From Brachionus manjavacas (Eukaryota; Rotifera; Eurotatoria; Ploima; Brachionidae), in contig JAHQIY010000017.1 in NCBI GenBank assembly GCA_019054805.1, positions 682,001 to 746,000 on the forward strand: a stretch of DNA of 64,000 bases. Reading direction: 5' to 3'. The position numbers were made by a program, and so were the translations under genes. Positions 40,432-53,137 of the stretch are shown piece after piece (within the stretch, counting starts at the first letter, position 1; each line of letters begins with the position of its first letter). The notes under the pieces were generated by a model. It made no database searches. It was not told the DNA's origin and saw only the letters and a list, made by a program, of their open reading frames with translations.

Positions 40432-41712
40432 TTGGAACAATTTTTTTATCCTAAAATTTTGCCACAGGCGTTCTGCAGTATAATACTGGAAAGAATCAGG
40501 AATTCTTTGGATGTTATACTTAGAGAAGAACCAGCAGGTTTTAGACGAGGCAGAGGATGCATAGACCAGATATTTACACTTAGGAACATCATAGAACAAA
40601 GTCTGGAATGGAATAGCCCCCTGTATCTTAACTTCATTGACTTCAAGAAAACCTTTGATAGCATACACAGAGAAACCTTGTGGGCTTTATTAAGATCTTA
40701 TGACCTGTCACAGAAGATAGTTAATTTGATAAAACTCTTCTACGAGAATTTCGAGTGTAACGTGATTCTGGAAAAAGGAAAATCTGAGAGTTTCAAAGTG
40801 TGTACAGGAGTCAGACAAGGGGGCGTTCTCTCTCCGACACTATTCCTAATATTGATTGACTATGTCATGAAGAAAACTACTGTTAGTGCGAGAGGTATTC
40901 AATGGGGATTAACTGCAAAACTTGAAGACTTAGACTTTGCGGATGATCTGGTGCTAATATCTAATACAGAAGCTCATATGCCAATGAAGACGCAAGACTT
41001 GGCGAACAACGCTAAACCAACTGGACTCAAAATAAATGTGGCCAAAACGAAAGTTATGTGCATAAACACCAAATTGGATACCCCGATCATCATCGATGGT
41101 ACACAAATCGAGTGTGTAAATGAATTCACATACCTAGGTAGCACTATCAGCACAACGTTGGGAACACAGAGAGACATTAAGAATAGACTTGCTAAAGCAA
41201 AGAGTGTCTTTGCTAGACTCCGACCAGCATGGAAATCAAAAAGCTATAGCAAGAGAACAAAGCTTAAACTTTACAACAGTGTAGTAAAAGCAACATTGAT
41301 GTACGGAAGTGAATGTTGGGGGATGAGTGAATCTGACAGGAAAAGCCTTAACAGCTTCCACACGAGAAGCCTGCGGAGGATTCTCGGGATACACTGGCCT
41401 GAGACATTGTCAAATGCTGACCTATACAGAAGAACAAATTCAGAGCCATTAAGTCAATGCATTAAGAACAAAAGACTGCGATGGCTTGGGCATGTACTTA
41501 GAATGAAAGAAACACGGATACCAAAAAGAGCCCTTCAATGGACACCTCAAGGGCGACGTAAGGTAGGACGACCAGCAGTAACATGGAGGTCAACAATCAC
41601 GAAAGAGCTCATCGAAATGGGTATGACATGGGGAGAAGCAAGGGTAAAGGCAAAAGATCGACTTGAGTGGAAATCAAAAGTAATGACTCTATGCTCCACA
41701 AGGAGTGAATAA
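40432..41712 (+). CDS. RTE-like LINE reverse transcriptase, copy B
   Basis: Encodes the same 426 residues as 28066-29346, again followed by poly-A. Same 5' truncation inside the RT domain; no endonuclease. Confidence 0.88.
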   Translation: MEQFFYPKILPQAFCSIILERIRNSLDVILREEPAGFRRGRGCIDQIFTLRNIIEQSLEWNSPLYLNFIDFKKTFDSIHRETLWALLRSYDLSQKIVNLIKLFYENFECNVILEKGKSESFKVCTGVRQGGVLSPTLFLILIDYVMKKTTVSARGIQWGLTAKLEDLDFADDLVLISNTEAHMPMKTQDLANNAKPTGLKINVAKTKVMCINTKLDTPIIIDGTQIECVNEFTYLGSTISTTLGTQRDIKNRLAKAKSVFARLRPAWKSKSYSKRTKLKLYNSVVKATLMYGSECWGMSESDRKSLNSFHTRSLRRILGIHWPETLSNADLYRRTNSEPLSQCIKNKRLRWLGHVLRMKETRIPKRALQWTPQGRRKVGRPAVTWRSTITKELIEMGMTWGEARVKAKDRLEWKSKVMTLCSTRSE

Positions 41713-41912
41713 GGAAAAAAAAAAAAAAAAATTTGCCACACCTTGACAATCTCTGGCCATTTTTTTTCACAAAATGCTTGGAATGTCTTTTCATGCTGTT
41801 TGCTTGCACTTTTTTCGTTTGATTTATTATTTTTGGATTTTAAAATCGGTCATTTGATTGAGTTGTACCATTTTCCATAAAAATGGGCAAAAAAAGTATC
41901 TGAGGCTCAAAG

Positions 41913-42533
41913 GTGGCAACTAATTAGTCTATTGAAGGATAAGACCAAATCTTAACATAGTTAGGAAGCAATCACAAAATGGAGTTGGGTATTCAATATA
42001 TCTTGATTCGAAACCTTCTCTGTATTCCTCCACGAGTCTGACAATCAATGGAATAGAATGACTCAGTCCTCTCCCAACATATCTCTCACTCAATTCAAAA
42101 AGCCGATTCGAGACTTTTAATAATTTAAGTTTATTAAAAGCCTCATGATGTACGAAGCTGGAGGGAGCATCAAATTTTAACTTAAGAATAGATCTGACTG
42201 CTTTTATTGCAGTGTTCTTCAATTTCGTTTACCAGAAAGTTAAAATTTAACTAAGAATCAAATTTAATACCAAGAAACTTGAAATCTTTTTGGCATATTT
42301 TTCTGATTTCATAAATTTTTAAATTAAGATAATCATTCTCTTTTTTGTACTTAGAAAAAACTACTGAACACGACCTTTCAACTGATATCTTCATTTTCCA
42401 TTTAATTAGCCATTGTTCTAGTTCGTTGGTGTATTTATTTGTTTTATTTTATTGGATCCCCTTTTTGTTATAAATGAAGAATGTAACTAGATCCACTGCG
42501 AAAAGCAGAGAGAATTCATTATTTATTCATTAA
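41913..42533 (-). mobile_element. LINE RT 3' fragment, copy B
   Basis: Duplicate of 29550-30170. The only clear substitution I found between the copies lies here (G42366 versus A30002). Confidence 0.65.
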
Positions 42534-42651
42534 AAATAAAAGTATCAATATTAAAATTAATTTAAATTAATAAAATTAATATTAATTAATTAATTAATCC
42601 CTCTCAAGTAGTGAGCGCATTTAGGTATTTAGGATTATTAAAAGGGTAATA

Positions 42652-45600
42652 CAGTGCACTCGCGCTATAACGATTCGCTTTATTACGAATATCGCGTTAC
42701 AGCGAATGATGTATAAGCCCCGATTTCCTCTCCATTCAAATCAATGGCTAACAAAATATCATATTACGAATATGAAATTATGAAAAATTCGCTACTGCGA
42801 ATGGGAAATCAAAGCCCATTTTCATACTTAACTTATACATAACAACGTTAATTGTCACTTTCTTTAACGAATACAATCTTTTTTTAGCACATTCATTTTA
42901 TGAATAGCAAAGAAGACTGTAGAAATGAGATAAATTCAGTCTTCAAAATCATCGCCTCTATTCAATCAATCGAATCAAAAAAACAATCGTAAATCACAAG
43001 TTTTTTCAGTTTATCTAATTAGTTTATTTAATTTTTTCTTATTTTTATTGTTTATGTTAATAACTTTGTGTTTTCTTATCTTATTTTGTCAATAAAAACT
43101 AAAAAAATCTATCAACCGCCCAATTATTATTATTATTATTATTTATTCATAAAATTACGCCAGACTTGGCGATGTTAAAAATAAATTAAATACAAGGATT
43201 TTTGTACTGTTAGTTTTCCTATTTTTAATTTACAATTATGTTTAAGAAATTAAAATATTAAAATAAATTATTACATAAATACCACAAAAGATTAATTTTA
43301 GATTAAATATTCAAATATTGAGATACAAAAAAAAAAAAAAAAAAAAAAAAAGATAAAACCTTTTGAAAAGTCGTATGTAAGTTTTTTTTTTTCCTTTTTT
43401 TTTTTTCTTTTAAATTTTGTTTATCCCTTTGTTATTATTTTTCAGTCACGTATAAAACAAGAACCAAGAACGCATCGAATTTTATTGAGTTTTGTTTGAT
43501 TCTATCACTTAAGGACCAGTTTTACATGAGTAAGCTTTAACTATTAATTTTAATTGCTCTTTCCTTTCGTCCATATTTTCCAGGCAAAATTTTATAGTTT
43601 CACATATTCCATTTTTACTTTTTATCTCGTCTTCTTCCTTGATTTTATTTACTTTTTTAGTTAAAATTTCTTGAGTAATGAACTCATTCGAGCCAAGAAT
43701 CTCTCTTAACTCTTGTACAAGTTTATTACCGTTATTTCGATCAGTTTCTTTCGTTCTAAATATTTTTCCAGTACACTCATTACCAATTATTCTGGATGCA
43801 AAATTCAGTTTTAATTTTTTTATTTTCGAGATAACTGGTTCAATATTTAGTGCATACAGTAGATTGGTCGTACGTGATCTTTTGTCGAGGCCAAGCATCT
43901 GTTTAATCATAAGACCTTCCATAGTTTGAATCTTACTTTTTTCACATTTACTAATTACGCAATTTTCTAATCCGTAATATGTGATAGGTCTTACGTATGT
44001 TTTGAGTAAGTGTGCTTTTAGCTGTGGGCTCATTTTACTACTATTGAGGTCTAGGTTTTGTTTCAGTAGATAGAAAGCTCTCCATGTACTTAGTCTCCTC
44101 TCTCTTAAGTGCTCTTTACTGTAGCATTTTCCATCAATCCACACCCCGAGATATTTAATTTTTCCAACCCATTCTATTTCCTCTCCACAGAGTTCAAGTC
44201 TAGCATTATCTTTTTTTGGCCATTAATTCGCATTATCTGAGTTTTAGACGGGTTGAATTTAATTCCAGTTCTCATTCCAAAGTTTTCACACATTTTTAAT
44301 ACTTTTTCCATTTTTTTAATAGACTCTGTCATTATTAACAGATCATCAGCATACATTAGTATGCCTGTTTTTATTCCATTTATATCAGTGATTAAGTCAG
44401 TTTCCATTATTTCGTTAATCAGATCTTCAACGTATATTGAAAACAATTTCGGTGATAGCGGACCTCCTTGTTTTACACCAACTGTCGTAGTGAAAATTGA
44501 TGAAATTTCATTTTTATTCTGCACAATTGATAATGAGTTATGGTAATAGCTTTTTAATACTCTCCATATTTCTGGTTCCACCTTTCCTATCATATTCTTC
44601 AGCATAATTTCTCTAATTACCTTATCAAATGCTTTACTAGCATCAATAGCGCAAATAAACAATTTCTTCTTTCTCATTTTAAAGTGTTGAATTGTTTCTG
44701 TCACGCAATAAATACCATGGTTTGTTGAGCTTTTTGTTTTAAATCCAAATTGTGTTTGAGGATCGGCATGTTTCTGACTAATTCTATTCAGTATATACTT
44801 TTCAAACACATTAGTGATAGTGTCTGATAATGTGATTGGGCGTATGTTGTTTATGTCATCGGTTAGTCCATCGTTCTTTTTAATATAGGAAGTATTTTAC
44901 CTACATTAAATAAATATGGCATTTGGTTGTATTTTATCATTTGTTCTATTAATTTTGCGATTATTTCGGACAGTTCCTCCAAACATCCATATTTAACCAT
45001 CTCATTGCTTACGTCTCCAAATCCAACAGATTTACCATTTGGAAGCTCTTTAATTATTTCTTTTATCGTATTTTGGTCAACCTTAATAGTGCTAATGTCA
45101 AGAGTTTCGTTTATCTCTTTCTCATATTTATTGATTTCGTTTTGAGCACTAATAAAGTCATTCTCGTTTGTCAAATTATTTCGATCGTTGAAAAGCCTTT
45201 CAAAGTTATTCCGTAATTCGTACATAGGGACATTGACACTTTCATCCTTTTTTCTTAATCTTTTCATTTCTTTCCAAAACTTGTCTCGGTGTACGTGAAA
45301 CAGAGTATTAATTCTTTTAACGTTAATATCTTCGATTATTTTTACTTTTTGTCTTTGTTTTTTCTGAAGTTGTTTTTCTCGATTTTTAGTTGCTTCTCAA
45401 GTTCTTCCGAAGTAAATTCAGAATGTTTCCATTGGAGGTATGCTTTGTTAACTTTTTGTTTGAGGGTTTTCATTTCATCGTCCCACCATTTATTTTTCTT
45501 TACATGTTTGTTATTAACCGATTTAGTGTTAGAATTTAATGAGGTTATTTCATCAATTGTTTCGCGCATTGTACTCCCCAACTCGTTTATTAACTCAGTA

Positions 45601-46133
45601 ATGTTTATTTTCAACTTATTACTATTTGTTTCATTCAATTTTAAAAATATATTTTTTTTTTTAAATAGTTTATGCCTTAGTGATTCAGCATAAGCTTCTT
45701 GGTTGTTTCCATCATTCCAATCAAACTTTTTAGTAAGTTTAACATTACTTACTAAATTTTGTTTTGGATCAATATTAATTTTTAAGTGGTTTAGATCAAT
45801 TCTAATCGCACAGTGGTCACTTGTATTTGACTGGTGATCTTGTCCACTTAAAATGTTTACTTGTTCGATTTTTCCTGCGATGTTTTCGTTCACTAAAACG
45901 TGATCAATTCGACTCCTCACCGTATGTATTGTTTCAATTTTATCTTTATCGTTTTTAATTGATCGATTTTGTTTATATGTGAAGTCAGTTGTTTGAGTAA
46001 ATAAGTAGTCTACAACAATTATACATTTTTTTTTAACACCAATCAATTAACATGCAAAATTTGATGTAACGATTTTTCATATAACGAATGACATTATAAA
46101 GTCCCGCTCATTCGTTGTAGCGCGAGTGCACTG
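42652..46133. mobile_element. Tigger/pogo-type TIR element, copy B, with nested LINE
   Basis: Duplicate of 30288-33762. The nested LINE (about 43383-46046, minus) has EN at 46046-45342, RT in two frames 45267-44863 and 44809-44174, and C-terminal region 44144-43509. The RT split at about 44875 is caused by one fewer T than in copy A. Confidence 0.75.
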
Positions 46134-46355
46134 TACCAGGCCAACCAGAAAAGCAAATGCTATAATACAAAAGCTACTTCAAATTAAAAAAAAAAAAAAA
46201 GTCTTTAACTTTAATTATTTATTTTTATATCAGTTACGTTTATTGGGCATTCATTAATTAAATAGTTTTATTCGATTTGTTCACATAATTCAAAAATTCT
46301 TTTACCTAATTCTACTTTGGTTCACCTCGTGAAAAAAAAATTAGGTGAACTAATA

Positions 46356-46443
46356 CAGCGGTTCTTATAAAATCGTAACGGCGCGGCCTCGGCCGGCCTT
46401 ATCGGCCAAGACGTCCGGCCTGTTCGGATGTGTCGACCCGCCC
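46356..46443. mobile_element. Truncated GC-rich TIR element, copy B
   Basis: Duplicate of 33985-34073. Confidence 0.65.
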
Positions 46444-46663
46444 ATTCAGCCTGTTAATCTTAAGAAAATTCTCTATTATACATCCGTACTTAAAATCAAG
46501 AAGATTAATTTACAAGATGCAAATTTATTAAGTCTGTTAAAACGAAATTTTGAAGAAGAATCTAGGACTCATAAAAATATTTACGCCAAATGTCTTTCAA
46601 CTTATCTTATTGACATTGAACCAAATGATATTAGTTATAAAGTGTTTTTTGATAAATTACAGT

Positions 46664-47521
46664 GATTGGTCCACTTTTGTTCGTTTTGTGTATCAATGAT
46701 CTAACAAAAGGAATAGAGAATATTGTCAAAATGTATTCAGATGATACTAAAAAATTCTCGCAAACTTATCAGAAATAAGCTCAGTGAAACTTCAATCCGA
46801 TTTAGATTTAATTTTCAAGTGGACTCAAGATTGGCTTCTTCTCTTCAACACATCAAAATGTGTGGTTATGCATTACGGTCATAAAAACAAAGAATTCACT
46901 TATTTTATTAATGGTAAACAGCTATCAACGTCAGATACCGAAAGAGATCTTGGAGTTATTTTCGATAAAAATCTTAAAAGGAAAAATCAAGTGTTAGAGG
47001 CTACAAACAAAGAAAATCAAATGTTGGGTCGCATCAGGAAATCATTCGCCCGTTTTGACTGAAAGTTATTTAGATCATTGTATTTAACTTTTGTTCGTCC
47101 TCTTTTGGAATTTGCTGTGCCTGTATGGTCTCCAATTCTTAAGTCGGACTGTGAGAATGTTGAAAGGATTCAACGCAGAGCTACGAAATTTGTTTCTTCA
47201 ATTAGAAACAAACCGTATGAAAGCAGATTGAGGGTTCTGATCATTTCAAATCTGGTGGTAAGAAGAAAAAGAGGTGATCTAATTCAATTGATTGAAAAAA
47301 GCAACCATTTTAATGTCACCAAAAAACAAGGAAGAGGTCAATGCTTCGGATATCACAAAAATATTTCGAGGCTCCAACATAGAGATAACTTTATTTTCAA
47401 CAGAACTGCTTACATATGGAACTCGCTGCCAAATCAATTAGTTGAAGCCCCCGATGTTAACAGCTTTAAAGCAGGCATTGTTTGCTCGATGAGCAGCAAT
47501 CAGTCAAATCACCTGTCTTAA
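46664..47521 (+). mobile_element. 5'-truncated LINE RT fragment, copy B
   Basis: Duplicate of 34291-35149; the extra A at about 46748 changes which frame is open around the YSDD box. Confidence 0.8.
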
Positions 47522-49305
47522 TCTGCCTTATCAGCGCACTCGTTGGCTAGTCAGCTACAGTCAAAACTACTACTACTTGATAAAGCTTTAGATTAAAGCA
47601 TTAGGATGCACTCTCGTTAAAGACCTACATAATTAAAAAAAGTTGTGATTAATTTTAAAGCAAAAGATTTTTTCAATAACAAAAAAAAATTAATAAAAGT
47701 TATTTACAATTAAAACATTCAAAGAAAAAATTTTATCATGTTATCATTTAATAAAAAAAAATATGGTGATCAGAAAGGTTTCTGTAAATAGAATTACTTG
47801 TTTAAAGAATGACAGACTCAATTTATGAATATTATGAATATATACATTTTGGGATTGCTATTTTTGAAGCCATAAAAGCTTTTTATTGCTTTACTTCAAA
47901 CTTTGAAGTTTTTTCAATCCAAGAAAATTTTAATTTTTATTAAATCAAAACTAAAATAAGCTTTGACAATGAGCGTGTTTTTATTGCTAAATATTCTTTT
48001 TTGTCCTATTGCATCCTTTTCTTATATACCATTATATTTTAAAAATAAAAAATTACATTGTTTACCTGCTAATAAAACAAATAAATAATTTCTCTATTAT
48101 TTAGATTAACCCGTTTCCCTAAACCAGGACTCCGCTCCACCTTCCGTTTTTCTTTATTCCATAAACGAATAAACAAGTGTTATGAAAAATTAAATTTTTT
48201 TATTTAAAAAAATTAAATTACTCAAAATATGAAGGAATATTCTACTTACTAAGAAAAGGACACAAAAGAATTTTTAGTATTAAAATTAAGCTCATTGTCA
48301 ATCTGTGTAAAATTAAATCTTCTTTGCTTGAGTCTTGGGGAACTTAAACTTTACTTGCAAGGCTTTCATAAAAATAATTTTATTTAAGATAAAATCAGCA
48401 AGTATAACAAATAATTAAAATAATTTGTATTAGTTGTGGTATTAAAAGGACTTATGAATAAATTTTTAATTTCTTCATTTTGTCATAATAAAAACTAATT
48501 AGTAATAATTCATTACAAGAAGAAGTAATGTTATATTTGATTACATTATTAGAAAATAAAAGCAAATTATTTTTATAACAAAAAAAATAGCCCGATATTT
48601 TCAAAAAACTTAATTTTTTCTATTTTTATCCTTACCTAAAGCCTCTTTTTTGCTATTAACATTTTTGGACGATTTTCCTTAAAAATAACTTAATTTAAAA
48701 TAATTTTACGCAAACTCACTTATTCGTAGCGGATTTTTTTACCTAATATTAAGTAACCTTACTTTGAATTAAGTAAAATAACGTGATTTTTGCAAGTTCT
48801 GGACTTTTATAGAAATACTCTTTTCTACCACATTCTACTTTTCGATTTTGGATTTATTGTAATGAACAATTAAAATCTTTATTTTATAAAGTTATTTATT
48901 CTTTTAAAAAATATTAAAAATAAAAAGTTCCGATACTACGGTTTAAGATTTTGGGCAATTATAAGAGAAATGGTTTTTTTCGATAATTAATTTCACTAAC
49001 TTTTAAGTTCTGATTTCGATTTAGTTGTTTAAACTCTATTTATTTAGTTTCTTTTTTTTTGATTTTGTAAAAGTTTATAACATTACTGAAGAAAGAATTA
49101 TTTTTAAATTAAAAATAATTTTCATTTGATGAGAGCCAAAACTAAATAGTCTCGAAAGAAACCCAAAAAAATTAAAAAATTAATTAAAAATACATAAGAC
49201 ATGATATTTACTTATGTCATAAATATAAGTTTTCTGTAAATAAAAGTTTATTCTTATTTAAACGATTCACAGCTTTCAAAAAATCTAAATTTTTTTTATT
49301 CTAAA
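47522..49305. other. 5' flank of the lectin gene (duplicated)
   Basis: Copy of 35150-36932. AT-rich, no exon seen; the promoter must be here by position. Confidence 0.5.
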
Positions 49306-51803
49306 ATGGAATATAAAGAACCTGAAAAATTTGTCCGGAATGTTTTAGCTGACCGTAGTTCCTATATTCTAAATGGATATTCGAATGATCAATTTTACCA
49401 GTTTGAGTACAAAGTTGAAAAATCTGAAGCTGTTCGAAATCTGGAACTACATGAAAATGGTTTAGTTGAAGTGCCAAGATGGATTGTGTATTTTTCCATT
49501 CCAGTAATGATTTTCTTAATTGCTTTCTTCACCGGGGCTCTGATAACCATGGGCAGTGTTAAACCAGATGCAATCTATGGACAGTCCTGTGCAGACAGGT
49601 CTTGTTCAAAAGAACTAAATCTAAAATGCATAAATAAACTATGCCAATGTGAATCACCCAAGTATTACACAAATAAATGTGTCGATTTGTCCAAATACGG
49701 AGAAAAGTGTGTTTCAAGAGACAACTGTGATCCAAGTCAAGACATGATTTGTTTTGCATCTATTTGCTCATGTGCTTCAACTAAATACTGGGATGCTGAA
49801 TCAAGTAAATGTGTTGATAGGTTGACTCATGGAGAAACATGTTATGGAGATCAATGTAAGATTAGAATTAATTTGGAATGTAGTTCGTTGGGAGTCTGTC
49901 TGTGCATCGATAACACTTTGTAATTACATTATTTAAAAAAAAAAATTTGAAATTGTTTTATTTATAGGTATTTCTGGGATGAAACTGTGAATGAATGTGT
50001 TGCCAAAAAGAGATACAGTCTTCCGTGTTCTTCAGATGATCAGTGTCTTGATTCTCAGCAGACTGTCTGTAAAAACAATTATTGTAAGTTTTTTTGTCAT
50101 CCAAGTAATTCATTTAGTTATTTTTCTTTTAAGGTCTTTGTACTGATTTACAATACTATAATGGTAGCCAATGCCATGATCGAGTTGGAGAGTTTTCAAG
50201 TTGTACATATGATGACATGTGTCTTTTGCCAATGTTTTGTTCATCATCCAACTGCACATGTGACATTTATTACTTTTTCAATGCTACAATATCCAATTGC
50301 CAAGAACAGCATTTTCCAGGAGGTGTCTGCACATCGAATCACCATTGTCGGGAGGACAAACTTCTTTTATGTGATGCTGGCATGTGTAAGTGCCCAACAG
50401 GATATTCATGGTCATCGACTTCTCAGATATGTAAATTGACCTATTCGTATGGAACCTGCAGTCAATCATCAGATTGCAACTCAAACGAGGAGTTAATTTG
50501 TGCCACAAACACAAACTGCAATTGTCCAAACACTTCTACAATAAATCATTGTGATTGTTACAGAGATCTGACTAAAGAAATGTATTGGGATGTATCTACG
50601 TCTAAATGTGTTGATGCCCTTGAATACGGCAGCTCGTGCTCTTATGACTATCAATGCAAGACTATGATAGAGCTTACTAAATGTATTGATGCAAAATGTG
50701 ATTGTGAACAAGTTGGTGGTTTTGCTAGTTGGAACAAATGTAAAAAATGCGAAGATGGTGACTACTACTTTAATGATAAATGCTACTTTTATTCAAATGA
50801 AACAGATAAAAAAAACCGAGAAGACGCTAAAAACAATTGTGACAATGTAAGAATTTTATTTCAAGATCATTTTCTGCTCATTTTTCTGGTCTAAGATGAA
50901 GAATTTTAGACTCATTATCGAAATCAGTCAAAAATTTCTAATAGTATTAGAAATTTTTAATTTCTCGATTAGTTTTTCGATGAATTTTAATTTTCAAAAT
51001 CAACACCTTTTTCATTGATATGGGTCTTTTGTAAATACATCAATTAAGCTTTTAATTTCAACTTTTTTAAATAATCAATCAAAAATAAAACATTAAACTT
51101 AAAGATTTCCGTTAACAACAAACAAACATGATTTTTCTTTAGTCAAATAATTCCTTAGCATTCTCCCGTAGTAATGTCACAAAAAAATAAATAAAAGTTA
51201 ATAACAAAAGTTTGCTTTTATTTTTATAAAATTTGACTGAATATTTCTAGGCTTTCGTTGAAAGAGTGTATCAAGAGAACAACTTTAGATCTCTTATTTT
51301 TCTAATGATTCAGAAGTAAGACTTTAAGTGCTATCTGAATTTCAAATTAAAATTTTTTTTATCATGTTAATTAATATTTCACAACTTTTATTTTCTTTTA
51401 ATTTTTAAATAATTTGATATATTTTAATTAAAAATAATATTTTATCATCAAGTTTTGATGAAATTTACATGAATTTTTTTTAAATTGTCCTCTAAGTTTA
51501 ATATTTTTCTAGATTCGCTCAGGAAGCCAACTAGCGGCAATTGAAACAGAAGAAGAACTAATTTTCATTGATTCAAATATTTATTTGACTGGAAGTGAAA
51601 GATATTGGCTAAGTGGTGAAAGGACAAACAATGGGCAAGGATCTGGTTCCGCAGATGACTATAAATGGCGACCATCGTCCGACGAAAATGTAAATTCAAC
51701 ACTGTGTCCTCTTTCAACTAGGAATTGCATCTATTTTGAGAATGGATGCTATCATAGCAATTTAGATTGCTCCACAACTCTAAGTTATATTTGTGAATAT
51801 TAA
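49306..51803 (+). CDS. Type II membrane protein with EB-like Cys-rich modules and C-type lectin domain
   Basis: Four exons: 49306-49919, 49968-50083, 50134-50846, 51513-51803, all GT-AG, joined in frame to 577 residues. Residues 1-57 are cytoplasmic and charged; about 58-82 is a membrane helix (WIVYFSIPVMIFLIAFF). There is no signal peptide, so type II topology is inferred. The ectodomain has repeated Cys-rich modules of EB-like spacing, most with a CxCxx...YW(D) ending (CQCESPKYY, CSCASTKYWD, CDCYRDLTKEMYWD). The C terminus is a C-type lectin domain split by the last, 666-bp intron: CYFYSNETDKKNREDAKNNC, then LAAIETEEE, RYWLSG, CPLSTRNC and final YICEY. Canonical EPN/QPD and WND sugar-site triplets are not obvious, so calcium/sugar binding is doubtful. 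A surface receptor or adhesion role is a guess from architecture. Paralogous fragments lie at 4932, 6510 and 36933. Confidence 0.85.
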
Positions 51804-53137
51804 TTAATATATTTTTAATTTTTTTAATCAAAATTTTAATTCAAAACAAATCGAATAAACTGTACCAAATTTGAAATATAATTTTTTTTTAAATAATGAT
51901 TAAAAAGGGTATTGGAAAAATCAAAATAACTAAATATTTAACCACTAAACCCATGATTTCAAGCGATGATGAATGATAAAAAAATATTCAATCATTCATT
52001 GAATATTATTTGTATTTCTGTTATCAGACTATCTAATTAAGAAATGATTAAGATTTCATTTTTACTTTAGTTAAAAATTCATTTAATTTTCTTCGAAATA
52101 AAAGACTAAAAAAATCATTTTTAAAAAAGTTTGGTCATTTATTTTTAAAAATTTATAAAAAACATTTTTTTTTAGATCTAAAACTAAAAACCCAAATTTG
52201 TTCAATTTTACCTTAGTTAAAACCTGAATCATTTAATTCAAGTGAGTTGGCCAGTTTGCCTCAAGCAAAAAACTTTTACTGCGTTTTCATTAATTTTTCT
52301 TTTTTAATATTTTATTCTTAATTTAAATTTTGTAAATTAGTTAAAAATTGTCCAGTAAATGAGTGAAGAATAAAAATGGTAAAGTTTGCTCTATGAGAGG
52401 ATTATTACTTTTCAAATATGCATATAAAAATACTATTTAAAAAGCTACTTATTCAAATTGTACCTGTAGCTTCAATCTAAGAGGCTATTTTTGTTGTCAT
52501 TTAATAGAAGTAGCCGAAGTGAAAAAGTTGGTTGAATTCCAATTGAATACAAAAATTTGTTATCATATACGAAGGATAAACGTAGTGGGGCTGATGTTGC
52601 TAAAGCATTGGTAAGATTAAATAAAATTTTTAATGTAAATTTTCGAAAATTTTTAATTAATTTTTCTACAATAAATTTGTTTTTTTAAATAAAATAATTT
52701 ATTAAATTCTTTACATAATAAGCAATTAACCAAATATTTTTAAAAATACTAACACTTTTTTTTTGTTTTTTTGGACAACTGATATTTCTATATTTATTTT
52801 GTGCCATCTTCATTCTACACCCATTTGGTCAAATTTAAATGATCATACATTTTTCTCAATTTTTATTAACGAAAAAAATATCTAAAAATTGTGAAATATA
52901 TTTTAGTAATAATTAAAATGAATAAAAAATTATTTTATTTAAATTTTTTATTTTTTAAATCCATTGATTATTGTGAATAGATAATAAATCATGCTCATTT
53001 TTTTAAAAATAAGTCCGTGGTTCTTTTACTAAAACATTTATTTTGATTAGTTGATGACAGGATTGATGATTGATAAAATCCGGACTTTGAGTTTCTAATT
53101 AAAAATTCGAAAGCTTTTTTAAGTGGAACCCAATATC
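51804..53137. other. Intergenic between convergent lectin and kinase genes
   Basis: 51804-52190 is shared with 7544-7918 (3' flank copied with the lectin exon). The rest is AT-rich with nothing recognised. An ATAAA-rich 3' end signal region follows the lectin stop. Confidence 0.5.

Larger units (their letters stand above)
37132..49481. repeat. Tandem duplication, copy B (about 12.35 kb)
   Basis: Second copy of 24770-37108 in the same orientation. It ends where the intact lectin gene continues into its membrane segment. Confidence 0.97.
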
